Shown here: positions 29,140 through 39,700 of the stretch, piece after piece
How the letters are laid out: each line of letters opens with the position of its first letter
How positions within the stretch are numbered: position 1 is the first letter of the stretch
NCBI GenBank assembly: GCA_902571135.1
Contig: CACGAU010000002.1
Location: forward strand, 62,001 to 126,000
Origin: an uncultured Pelagibacteraceae bacterium
GTDB lineage: Bacteria > Pseudomonadota > Alphaproteobacteria > Pelagibacterales > Pelagibacteraceae
DNA: 64,000 nt
Direction: 5' to 3'
Position numbers and translations under genes: made by a program
Notes under the pieces: model-generated
Told to the model about the DNA's origin: nothing
Seen by the model: only the letters and a program-made list of their open reading frames with translations
Database searches by the model: none

Positions 29140-29646
29140 TTAATTAAGTTCCTTATTAATCAAAATTAATATTTTATCAGTTAGATCTGCCTCAATTTTT
29201 CCCATAAATATATTTTTGGTATCTAATAGAACAGTTATTGAATTATCTTTCATATATGTCTCTATAATTGGAGTTATTTGATTAAATACATTATCTAATT
29301 CTTTTGCTTTAAATTCATTAAAATTCTTAACAATTTCATTTTTATCTTTTGTAAATTCATTTATTTTTTTTTTTAATTCTTCAATTTCCATCATAAAAGC
29401 TTCGTCTGAAATAATATTTTTTTTTGCTTTTATTTTACTTTCTAAATCTTTTAATACCTCATTTTTTTTTTTTAAATTTTCAATGTTCTGTTTATCTAAA
29501 TCATTTATTTTCTCTAAAGCTGTTTTTCCAATATTAGATTTTGATATTAAAGTATCTAAATTTAAATAAGCAACAGTTGCATAACTTTTTGTTTGAAAAC
29601 AGAGCAATAAAAAACATAAAAAAGAAACTTTGATTAATTTAAACAT
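29140..29646 (-). CDS. skp: OmpH/Skp-family periplasmic chaperone
   Basis: 168 aa, signal peptide, lysine-rich coiled coil, immediately downstream of bamA. Confidence 0.85.
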   Translation of the reverse strand: MFKLIKVSFLCFLLLCFQTKSYATVAYLNLDTLISKSNIGKTALEKINDLDKQNIENLKKKNEVLKDLESKIKAKKNIISDEAFMMEIEELKKKINEFTKDKNEIVKNFNEFKAKELDNVFNQITPIIETYMKDNSITVLLDTKNIFMGKIEADLTDKILILINKELN

Positions 29647-31893
29647 TAAAATGTTGTACCTAAATTAAATCTAAATGACTCCGTTACATCAGTATCACTT
29701 TTTGTTAAAACTTCTGTTAAAGAAAAGCTTAAAGGACCTATAATTGTAAACCAATCTACAGCGATTCCAATAGAGGTTCTTAATTCGTTTGAATCGTTGA
29801 TGGAATTGTCATAATCAACACCCCAAACATTTGCCGCATCAAAAAATATTGAAGTATCTAGATTTTGTAGATTTGGAAATAATTGTGGTAAACTTGTGCT
29901 TAGATTTAAAGCAGCAACGTAATTACCACCAACGAAGTCTGTTCCATCTTTTGGTCCTACTTTTCCTCTCTCAAAACCTCTTAATTTTCTTGAAGGTATG
30001 GTTAATCTTTCTGATAATTTAATATCATCATTTGTTAAAGAACTTGCAGTTTTAAGAAATAAAGAAAAACTTGAGATATTGTTTTCATATAACTCTTTAT
30101 ATATCTTATAATCATAACTATTAGTTAACGTGTTGTTATCACTAATCAATGGTATGTCTAAAGAATAATTTGAATAAAATCCGTCTGAAGTTTTATATTT
30201 TTGGTTTCTCTTATCGTAATTAAAATCAAGTTTTACAAAAGTATCCCAGTAATTACCTTTTTGAGTTTTTCTCCTTGCAGAAGCTGTATCATTTGTTTCG
30301 ATTTTTTCATAATAATTACTATTTGAAATACCAAAGTTTAAATCTTTCAATAATTCAAAATTTGTTCCGTAAGAAAAACCTGTTTTATTAGTTTTATACC
30401 CATTATCTGTTAAACGATCTATTTCACTAGATTGAACGCTGATAAAAACCATTTTATCAGAATTTTTGTAGTTAGGATTGGTGACAGAAAAAATTCCTTT
30501 GACAGCATCTGTTGTTATTGTGGCACTTGCCTCAACAGCCAATCCTTTTCCTAAATAGTTGTTTTCTTTTACACTTGCAGCAATAGTTCCTCCGGCAGTC
30601 CCCACACCGGCACCTGCAGAAATTTCACCTGTTGGTTTTTCAGTAACTTCAATATTAATTATTTTTGAATTTGCATCACTTCCATCAATAACTTTAGATT
30701 TTACATCTTTAAAAAAATTCAAACTCTTGAGATTATTTTGTGATTTTTTAGCTAATATTTCATTGAATGGATCACCCTCATCAATTTCTAGTTGATTTCT
30801 AATAACATTTTCATTTGTGATATTATTTCCAAAAATGTTTATTCTCTCCACAATAAATTTATCACCTTCACCTATTGTAAAATTTATATTTAGTTTATTT
30901 TGTAAAATTTCTTCCTCAAGTTCTGCCGTAACTGTTTTAAACTCTTCCCTTGTTGTTATAATATCTATTTCCTCCAGTATGTTTTCGACTGCATTGATTG
31001 AATATGGTTTACCTTTTAACTTATTAAGTGTTTTGGACAAACTTTGAAAATTAGATTTATTAAAATCATCTGGGTATACAATATTTAGTTCATTAAAATA
31101 AATCTTTTCTTTAGGTTCAATATTATAAATTAATTCAAACTCATTTTTATTTAATAATTTTGCAAATGAAGAATTTATTTGAACGTTATAATACCCATTA
31201 TTTAAATAAAAATTTTTTAATAAACGTTTATCTATATTAATTAAATCTTCATTTAAAAATTTTTTTTCCAGAAATAAATTTCCAAATTTTATATTCTTCA
31301 CTAACAATAATGCTTCTTAGCTTTCGATCTTTATAAATTTTATCTCCTAAAAAAGTAATTTTTTTAATTTTAGCTTTATCACCAATATCAATTTCATAAT
31401 TAATATTTACCATGTCATTATCAGTTGTTTCTAAATACGGCTCAACGGTAGCAAAATAAAAACCTAAATTTTTTAATAATAATTTTATAGATTTGATTTC
31501 TTCTGATAACAAAAATTCATTATAAGATTGCTTTGGTTTTAGTGTAAAATTTTTTACTATCATATCTTTGTATTTTTTTGCTTTTACACCAATAATATTA
31601 ATGTTGTTTATTATAGGATACTCATCAACAGTTATAGTTAGTACATTTTTTTCTACCTTAACTGTAACATTTTCAAAAAAATTAGTTTCATACAAATTTT
31701 TTAAAACATTATTGAGTTTTTCTTGATCAACATCATCACCTTTATTTATGTTGCTAAACATTATTACCGTCTGATCCGAAATTCTATTATTACCAAAGAT
31801 GTCTATCTGATTTATAACTTCTGAATAAGCTGAAGAGTAAAATAGCAAAAATAAAAAACTTGCAAAAATTCTTTTAATTGATCTTTTTAACAT
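29646..31893 (-). pseudogene. bamA: Outer membrane assembly factor BamA, disrupted by a single +1 frameshift (ORFs 31249..31893 and 29646..31307)
   Basis: 5' ORF encodes signal peptide and POTRA domains ending ...YKIWKFISGKKIFK*; 3' ORF in the next frame continues ...KKFLNEDLINIDKRLLKNFYLNNGYYNV and the beta-barrel. The two join at the A8 run 31260-31267. May be a sequencing error or a recoded gene rather than a true pseudogene. Confidence 0.85.
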
Positions 31894-33061
31894 TTGTAGA
31901 TTTATATACTTTTTTTAATATATTTAAACGGACATAATTATTTAAAGCAATTATATCTTTAACTTTTTTTGGTGAAATAGTTCTATATTTTGAAAATTCA
32001 TTACTTTTTATAATTTTAAAAAGTTTTTTTTCTATTTCATTAAACTTTATTTTTTTTTTTAAAAAAAGATCAACTAGAGTGTCATTTGCAGAGACAATTA
32101 CTGTTTCATATAGAGAATGATTATTAGGAATGTAATTTAGCAATTTAATCATTGGATATTTTTTTGGATTTACATTTTCTAAACTTAATTTATTAAGACT
32201 TTCAATATTAATACTTGAAGTTTTTATCTTGCGACTTGTATTAAAGTAAATAGTGTTGAATATAGGAATTCTCATTGTTGTATCGTGTGCAATAATTTTG
32301 ATCAATCCATTAGTAAATTTAATAATTGCATGCACGTATGATTTTGGATGAATTAAAATTTTGATTTTTTTATAAGGTATATTAAAAATATTTTTAGCTT
32401 CAATAACTTCATAAATTTTATTGATCATTGTTGCGGAATCTATTGATATTTTTTTTCCCATTTTCCAATTTGGATGCTTTAAAGCATCCTTAATACCAGC
32501 ATTTTTTAATTTACTAATTGGAGTTTTATAAAATGGTCCTCCAGAAGCAGTTAAGAAAATTGTTTCAACAGTATTTACATCTAATTTTCTTAGACCATAC
32601 CACAGAGAAAAATGTTCTGAGTCAACTGGGATAAATTCAGTCCTATATTTTATTAATTGATTATTTATTAAATTCCATCCACAAATAATTGATTCTTTAT
32701 TCGCAATAGCAATTTTTTTTGTATACTTGATTACTTTGATTGTTGGTTCTAAACCATCAATACCAATTATCGAACTCATAATATAATCTATTTTTTTTTT
32801 AAAAATTTTATCTAGATCGTTAAATGAATTAAAAACATTTATTCTTAGGTTTAAAGTTTTCTTTTTTAAAATTTTATAACTTTTAGTGTTTGTAATAATC
32901 AAATTTTTCACATTATATTTTTGAGCTTGATTTAATAAAGTTGAATAATCTTTATTTGCAGTAAGGAGTATAATATTAAAATTTTTTCTATTTTTAATAA
33001 TTTCTAGTACTGTTTTGCCTATTGAACCAGTTGATCCTATAATTGCAATTTTTTTTTTCAT
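31874..33061 (-). CDS. dxr: 1-deoxy-D-xylulose 5-phosphate reductoisomerase
   Basis: KKIAIIGSTGSIGKTVLEII, ANKESII, PVDSEHFSLW, TASGGPF. Confidence 0.97.
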   Translation of the reverse strand: MKKKIAIIGSTGSIGKTVLEIIKNRKNFNIILLTANKDYSTLLNQAQKYNVKNLIITNTKSYKILKKKTLNLRINVFNSFNDLDKIFKKKIDYIMSSIIGIDGLEPTIKVIKYTKKIAIANKESIICGWNLINNQLIKYRTEFIPVDSEHFSLWYGLRKLDVNTVETIFLTASGGPFYKTPISKLKNAGIKDALKHPNWKMGKKISIDSATMINKIYEVIEAKNIFNIPYKKIKILIHPKSYVHAIIKFTNGLIKIIAHDTTMRIPIFNTIYFNTSRKIKTSSINIESLNKLSLENVNPKKYPMIKLLNYIPNNHSLYETVIVSANDTLVDLFLKKKIKFNEIEKKLFKIIKSNEFSKYRTISPKKVKDIIALNNYVRLNILKKVYKSTNVKKIN

Positions 33062-33062
33062 C

Positions 33063-33713
33063 TCAATAAATTGATAAAAAAATTAAATATGAGAACGGAA
33101 TAGCGAAAATAATTCCATCGATACGATCTAATAATCCACCATGTCCAGGGATAATATTTCCTGTATCTTTCAGTTTAGATGAACGCTTAAAAAACGATAT
33201 TACAATATCACCAATTTGACTAATTGTAGATACTAACATTAATAAAAGAAGAATATTTATTATTGAAAATGAATTTTTGTAATTTATTAGATAAGTATAA
33301 TTAATTAAAAATAATATAATAATTATTGATAGCAAATAACCACCAAACATACCGGAATATGTTTTTTGTGGGCTAATTTTAGTTAACCTTGGTCCTTTAA
33401 ATATTTTTCCAAAAATGTATCCTCCTATGTCAGTCGATACACATACAATAATTACAAATAGAAAATATATTAAACTTTCATCATAAAATTTATTTCTTAA
33501 GCTAAAAGCACTATAAAAAGATAATAACAAGAACAAATATCCAAATAAATGATATTTTTTATTTTGAGACATTTTAAACCACTCATAACAAGTAATAAAA
33601 AAACAAATAATTAAAAATAAATTAAATATATATGAACCTTTAATTATGAAAAAAAGACTTAAAGGTATTATTATCAATGAACTTAATATTCTTTTATTTA
33701 ATTCACTTATCAC
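33063..33713 (-). CDS. cdsA: Phosphatidate cytidylyltransferase
   Basis: STDIGGYIFGKIFKGPRLTKISPQKTYSGMFGG, GDIVISFFKRSSKLKDTGNIIPGHGGLLDRIDG. Confidence 0.96.
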   Translation of the reverse strand: MISELNKRILSSLIIIPLSLFFIIKGSYIFNLFLIICFFITCYEWFKMSQNKKYHLFGYLFLLLSFYSAFSLRNKFYDESLIYFLFVIIVCVSTDIGGYIFGKIFKGPRLTKISPQKTYSGMFGGYLLSIIIILFLINYTYLINYKNSFSIINILLLLMLVSTISQIGDIVISFFKRSSKLKDTGNIIPGHGGLLDRIDGIIFAIPFSYLIFLSIY

Positions 33714-34387
33714 TAAATATTACCAAAATTTCTTTTTACTTTTTTAAAACCTTTAATAATTTTATTATAGTCTTTTTCATTAAAATCAGGCCATAATTTT
33801 TTTTCAAAAAAAATTTCAGAATATGCTATCTGCCATAATAAAAAATTACTTAATCTTTTTGTATTACCAGTTCTTATTAACAAATCAGGATCAGGTACAT
33901 CTTTTGTTTGTAAATATTTTGAAAAATTTTTTTCATTCACTTTTTCTTTATTTTTATTTAATATTTTTAATGCATTCATTATCTCTGACTTTGACCCATA
34001 ATTTAATGCAAGATTAATTTGAAGTTTTTTGTTTTTTGATGTTTTTTTTTCAGATAATCTCAATAATTTATTAAGTTTTGGTGTAAAACTTTTTGTACCT
34101 ATTATTTTTAATTTTATCTTTTGACTATTAAGATCTTCAATTCTATTTTTTAAAAAATTTTCTAATAAATTAAATAAATAATTTACTTCTTTTTTAGGTC
34201 TTTTCCAATTTTCTGTAGAAAAAGCATATAAAGTTAAATACTTGATATTATTTTTGATTGTTAATTTTATTATTTTTTCAACTGTATTTAATCCAGCTTT
34301 ATGTCCAGCATTTCTTGAATTTTTATATCTCAGACCCCATCTTCCATTACCATCCATGATAATGGCTACATGATTAAGTAGGTTCAT
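33713..34387 (-). CDS. uppS: Undecaprenyl pyrophosphate synthase
   Basis: HVAIIMDGNGRWG, LTLYAFSTENWKRPKKEV, DPDLLIRTGNTKRLSNFLLWQIAYSEIFF. Confidence 0.97.
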   Translation of the reverse strand: MNLLNHVAIIMDGNGRWGLRYKNSRNAGHKAGLNTVEKIIKLTIKNNIKYLTLYAFSTENWKRPKKEVNYLFNLLENFLKNRIEDLNSQKIKLKIIGTKSFTPKLNKLLRLSEKKTSKNKKLQINLALNYGSKSEIMNALKILNKNKEKVNEKNFSKYLQTKDVPDPDLLIRTGNTKRLSNFLLWQIAYSEIFFEKKLWPDFNEKDYNKIIKGFKKVKRNFGNI

Positions 34388-34935
34388 ATTGTCATTATTT
34401 CTTTTTCTTTTAAAGAAACTTTGTCATCAACTGTTTTAATATGGTTATCTGTAATTGTTTGAACTTTTTTTTCATTAGATTTTTCATCATCTTCACTTAT
34501 TTCTTTAGACTTTAAAAGTTTTTTTAGATCCTCATTTGCTTCTCTTCTTATGTTTCTAATTGAAACTTTACATTTTTCACCAATTGATTTGATTAGTTTT
34601 TTTATCTCTGTTCTTCTTTCTTCATTAAGCTCTGGTACTGGAAGTCTAATTAATTGCCCATCAATTTGAGGATTCAAGCCTAAATCTGATTTTTTAATAG
34701 CAGCATCAACTAGTGGCACATTATTTAAATCCCAAATTTGTATGTTTATCATTCGAGGTTCTGGGGTTGTAATACTGCCAATTTGGTTAATAGGCATTTG
34801 TTGTCCATAAACATCAACTCTAATTAAATCTAACATTGATGCGTTAGCTCTACCTGTTCTTAGTGAAGATAGTTCTTTTGAGAAAACCTCAATGGCTTTA
34901 TCCATTTTAAGGCTGTACGATTTCTCATCAAACAT
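34384..34935 (-). CDS. frr: Ribosome recycling factor
   Basis: LRTGRANASMLD, RLPVPELNEERRTEIKKLI. Confidence 0.97.
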   Translation of the reverse strand: MFDEKSYSLKMDKAIEVFSKELSSLRTGRANASMLDLIRVDVYGQQMPINQIGSITTPEPRMINIQIWDLNNVPLVDAAIKKSDLGLNPQIDGQLIRLPVPELNEERRTEIKKLIKSIGEKCKVSIRNIRREANEDLKKLLKSKEISEDDEKSNEKKVQTITDNHIKTVDDKVSLKEKEIMTI

Positions 34936-35787
34936 TTATTCTCCGATCTTTATTCTATAGAATTCTTTTATTTTTAAATCAGCTATAGATAATTCTTTTA
35001 AAACATCTTGAACTTTTTTCTTAGGCTCCATTACCCAAGCTTGAGTTAAAAGAGCATTTTCCTCTTTGAACTTGTTCATTTTACCTAAGCTTATTTTTTT
35101 TGCAATATCATCAGGTTTACCTGAATTTTTTAGCTCTTCAGTTACTAACTCTTGTTCTTTATCAATAATAGCTTGATCGATTGAACTAGACTCTAAAGCT
35201 AGTGGATTTGATGCTGCAATATGCATTGATAGTTGCTTGCTAAATGTTTTAACTATTTCAGAATTATCTTTGGTATCTAGCGAAACCATAACAGCTAATT
35301 TTGCGACATTGTCTTTTATAACAGTGTGAAGATAGTGATTATTTACTCCATCTGAATTTTTAATAGTTTTAGCTTTTCCAATTGTAATTTTTTCACCAAT
35401 TTTTGCAATTAAAGCAACTAAATTGTCTTCAACAGTTAGACCATTTTTCATTTTAACTGCTTTTAATTCTTCAATATTTGAATTATTTTCGTTATTTAGG
35501 TCACTTAATTCTTTAACAAAAAAAATAAAGTCATCGTTTTTTGCAACAAAATCAGTTTCACAATTTACTTCAATAACTGAAGTTTTAGTTTCGTCTCCAC
35601 TAACTACAACAACCCCCTCTTTAGTATCCCTAGACATTTTTTTTGAAGCTTTTGAAATTCCTTTCACTCTTAAAATTTCAATTGCCTTATCTAAATCTCC
35701 ATTGGACTCTTTTATGGCTAAATTACAATCTTTAAAACCTGCGCCAGTTGCTTCTCTAAGTTTTTTTACTTTCTCTATATCGCTCAT
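34936..35787 (-). CDS. tsf: Elongation factor Ts
   Basis: [35 protein letters not shown]. Confidence 0.97.
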   Translation of the reverse strand: MSDIEKVKKLREATGAGFKDCNLAIKESNGDLDKAIEILRVKGISKASKKMSRDTKEGVVVVSGDETKTSVIEVNCETDFVAKNDDFIFFVKELSDLNNENNSNIEELKAVKMKNGLTVEDNLVALIAKIGEKITIGKAKTIKNSDGVNNHYLHTVIKDNVAKLAVMVSLDTKDNSEIVKTFSKQLSMHIAASNPLALESSSIDQAIIDKEQELVTEELKNSGKPDDIAKKISLGKMNKFKEENALLTQAWVMEPKKKVQDVLKELSIADLKIKEFYRIKIGE

Positions 35788-36596
35788 TAGTTAAGATTCT
35801 CCTTATTATCTTTAGAAAATTTTTTTTCTAATTTTTCTCTATCTAGTTCCTGAATAGTTTTTGTTTTATCATCTTCTTTAACTTTATCTTTTTTAATCTC
35901 TGCTGCAGGAATAGAATTTTTGGCACTATTAATTGTCTCTTTGATTAGATTACAATAAAGATCAATAGATCTTCTTGCATCATCATTACCTGGAATTGGG
36001 TAATCAATATTATCTGGATTAGAATTACTATCTAGAATAGCAATTATTGGTATTCCCAATTTTGCAGACTCAGCAATAGCAAGAGATTCGTAATTTGTAT
36101 CTATAACAAATACCAAATCTGGAACTTTTTTCATTTCAGCTATACCACCTAAAGATCTCTCAAGTTTATCTTTTTTAACACTCATTTTTAAAAGTTCTTT
36201 TTTAGTAAAACCTCTATTTTCTGCAACTAAATCGGTTTCTAATTTTTTTAATTTTTTAATTGAGTTTGAAATTGTTCCCCAATTAGTTAGCATTCCCCCT
36301 AACCATCTATAATTAACGAAATACTGATCTGTTTCTTTGGCTACTTCTGCTATGGCTTCAGATGCTTGTTTTTTTGTAGATACGAATAAAATTTTTCCAT
36401 TATTTGCAATTGTTTCATAAACTTTTTCCAATGCTACTTTTGTTAATTCAAGAGTTTGGGTTAAGTCTATAATGTGAATAGAGTCTCTCTTTCCAAAAAT
36501 ATATTTCTTCATTTTTGGATTCCATCTTAAAGTTTTATGTCCAAGATGAACGCCAGCTTCTAATAATTGTTGTATTGTTATGTTAGGTATTTTCAT
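35787..36596 (-). CDS. rpsB: 30S ribosomal protein S2
   Basis: [48 protein letters not shown]. Confidence 0.98.
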   Translation of the reverse strand: MKIPNITIQQLLEAGVHLGHKTLRWNPKMKKYIFGKRDSIHIIDLTQTLELTKVALEKVYETIANNGKILFVSTKKQASEAIAEVAKETDQYFVNYRWLGGMLTNWGTISNSIKKLKKLETDLVAENRGFTKKELLKMSVKKDKLERSLGGIAEMKKVPDLVFVIDTNYESLAIAESAKLGIPIIAILDSNSNPDNIDYPIPGNDDARRSIDLYCNLIKETINSAKNSIPAAEIKKDKVKEDDKTKTIQELDREKLEKKFSKDNKENLN

Positions 36597-36670
36597 ATTT
36601 ATTCCCGGTTAAGCCACCACAGTAATTTCCAATTAAGGACCGGAGGTATAAAACCAACAACTGTGTGCGT
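36597..36670 (-). ncRNA. rpsB (S2) mRNA leader: candidate structured autoregulatory RNA with pseudoknot potential
   Basis: rc ...CACACAGTTGTTGGTTTTATACCTCCGGTCCTTAATTGGAAATTACTGTGGTGGCTTAACCGGGAATAAATATG. CACAGT pairs ACTGTG and CCGGT pairs ACCGG, interleaved. GC-rich relative to other intergenic DNA here. Confidence 0.7.
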
Positions 36671-36726
36671 GTTAATTTAATTAATGGTGTATTTACAAAT
36701 ATTTGCTAAATTTAACAAGTGCTTAT

Positions 36727-39700
36727 TTAGTTAATTATTGCCTTAATTTCTTGATTTCTTAATAAATTTAAAGCTTTTCTATCTATTTTACGTGTATTTT
36801 TTAATCTAAATTTAAGAATATTGTCCTCTGTAACTAAATTAATATTTACTAGTGTTTTACCTTCATCATTCAAAATTCTAGATATTTTTTCAATCTGTTT
36901 TTCATCATTTAGCTCAAATGAAACCTTGTTAACTGGACTGTTAAATAAATCTTTAAGTGAAGCTATTTTTTGAACATTAATTCTAGTAAGTCGATTTTCA
37001 TCATTAGAAATATTTTTAAATAATGTTAAAATAAGGGAGTTGCCCTCTTTCAAAATTTCTCTATTTAATTCTAAAACATCTGAGAAAATAAAAAGTTCAA
37101 ATACATTTGATAAATCTGTTAATTTTAAAACAGCATATGAATTTCCTTTAGCGGTTTTTCTTTCTTGAACCTTCAACAGTGTTGCAGCTATGTTAGAATC
37201 TTTTAAATCCTCTTTTGAAATAAAACTTGAATAATCTATTATTTTATAATCATTAAAAATCTCTTTAAATTGATTTAACGGATGGTCTGAAATAAAGAAA
37301 CCTACCGCTTCAAATTCTTTAGATAATCTTTCTTCAAATTTCCAATCTTCAGTTTTGATTAAAATCTCATCCTGCGTACTTTTATCTTCTGCAAATAAAT
37401 CAATCTGATTAGCAGATTTATTTTCAAATATATTTTTACTTTTGGCTATAATTTTAGGAATAGAGTTATACAAAGCTTGTCTGTTTGGGTTTAATTTATC
37501 AAAAGCACCCGCTTTAACTAAACCTTCTAATTGAAGTTTATTTATATCTTTTGGATTTACTCTATTTATAAAATCATGAATTGATTCAAATTTTCCATTT
37601 AAAATTCTTTCCTCAACTATATTTGATATTGCCTCATAACCTACAGCCTTAATTCCTCCTAATGCATAATAAAATTTATCATCAATTGTTCTAAAATCTG
37701 CAAAACATTCATTTATATCTGGACGTAGAACTTCAATATTTAATCTTTTTAATTCTTCGTAAAACTCACTTAACTTATTTTGATTAGATATATCCATAGT
37801 CATTGATGCTGCAATGAACTCTTTTGGATAATATGTTTTTAAAAATGCAGTTTGGTAAGAAATAATTGCATACGCAGCAGCGTGACTTTTGTTAAAGCCA
37901 TATTCCGCAAATGGTTCAATTTTTAAAAATATTCCAGCAGCAACATCTTTTGCTATTCCATTTTTAACAGCTCCAGCAATAAACCCTTGTTTCTGTTTTT
38001 CAAGTTCTGCTCTTTTCTTTTTACCCATTGCTCTTCTCAACAGATCAGCTTGTCCTGCTGTAAATCCTGACAATTTTTGCGCAATCTGCATTACCTGTTC
38101 TTGATAAATAATTACTCCATAAGTCGGTTTTAAAATATCTTCTAGAAGTGGGTGCAAGTAATCAGGTTTTTGCTTTCCATGTTTACAATCATTATAAGTT
38201 GGAATATTGCTCATTGGCCCTGGTCTATAGAGAGCAACTAATGCAATAATATCTTCAATATTATTTGGCTTCATTTGAGTTAAAGCTTCTCTCATACCAG
38301 CACTTTCAATTTGGAATAAGCCAACTGTTTTGCCTGTGGACATTAGATCAAAAACTTTTTGGTCTTCGTAATTAATTTTTTCTATATTAAAATCTTTAAT
38401 TTTTTTTCTTACCAGTTTTTGAGTATTGTTTATTACAGTAAGTGTTTTTAATCCCAAAAAATCGAATTTTACTAACCCTGCATTTTCTGCTGAGTACATA
38501 TCAAATTGTGTCGATGGTAATAATAGATCTGCAGAAATGTCTTTATACAAAGGAACAACTTCTGTAAGTTTTTTATCTGCTATTACTACTCCAGCGGCAT
38601 GTGTAGCAACGTTCCTGTTAAGACCTTCTAATTTTAAAGATAGATCAGTAAGCTTCTTTACCCTTGGATCATCATTAATAAGTTTTTGTAATCTTGGCTC
38701 TCCTGCAATACACTGAGTTAAATTTTGTGGTCTTGACGGATCGAAAGGTATCATTTTTGATATGCTATCAACAAATCCATAAGGTAAACCCAAAACTCTC
38801 CCAACGTCTCTAATTACCATTCGAGCTTTTAATTTACCAAATGTTATAATGTGAGCTACGCTATCTTTGTATTTTGTTGTTAAATATTCAAAAACCTGAT
38901 CTCTTTTATCCTCACAAAAGTCTATATCAAAATCTGGCATTGAAATTCTATCTGGATTTAAAAATCTTTCAAAAATAAGATTAAATTTTATTGGATCAAC
39001 ATCTGTAATTGATAAACACCAAGCTACTAACGAACCAGCACCTGAACCTCTTCCAGGACCTACAGGGATATCATTATTTTTAGCCCATTTGATGTAGTCT
39101 GCAACTATAAGAAAATAACTAGAATATTTCATTTCTATAATAATAGAAAGTTCATGATTAAGCCTGTCCTTATATTCTTTATATGAATTGTTATTTTCTA
39201 AATCTTTATCACTTAAATTAAAAATATTATTGAATTTAATTTTTAATCCTTCGATCGAATCTTTTTTTAAAATTTCATCTGCATTTCCGTCTTTATCACT
39301 ACTAATATTTGGCAATATTGGGTTAGAAAATAATGGTTTATAGCTACATCTTAATGGAAAATTATAATTATTTTCTAAAGCCTCAGGTAAGTCAGCAAAT
39401 AATTCTGACATCTCTAAATTGGTTTTTAGGTAATGCTGATCAGTTAATCTTAACCTGTTTTTTTCATTTACATACGTCTTATTACCTATGCAAATTAAAG
39501 CATCATGAGCTTCATACATTTCTTTATCTAAGTAAAAAACCTCATTAGTTGCAATAATGGGTATTTCTAAATCTAAAGATTTTTTTAAATTAAATTTTTC
39601 AAATCCAATTTCATTTGGATCATTATGTCTTTGAATCTCTATATAAAATTTATCCCCAAAAGATTTTTTAATTTTGCTATAAAGATCATTGATCTCAGTA

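Noticed and set aside
31249-31307. ORF 29646..31307 as a separate gene starting MLVKNIKFGNLFLEKKFLNED
   Set aside because: Its first residues are out-of-frame translation of the upstream BamA half; homology-like sequence begins at KKFLNED, so it is the 3' part of bamA.
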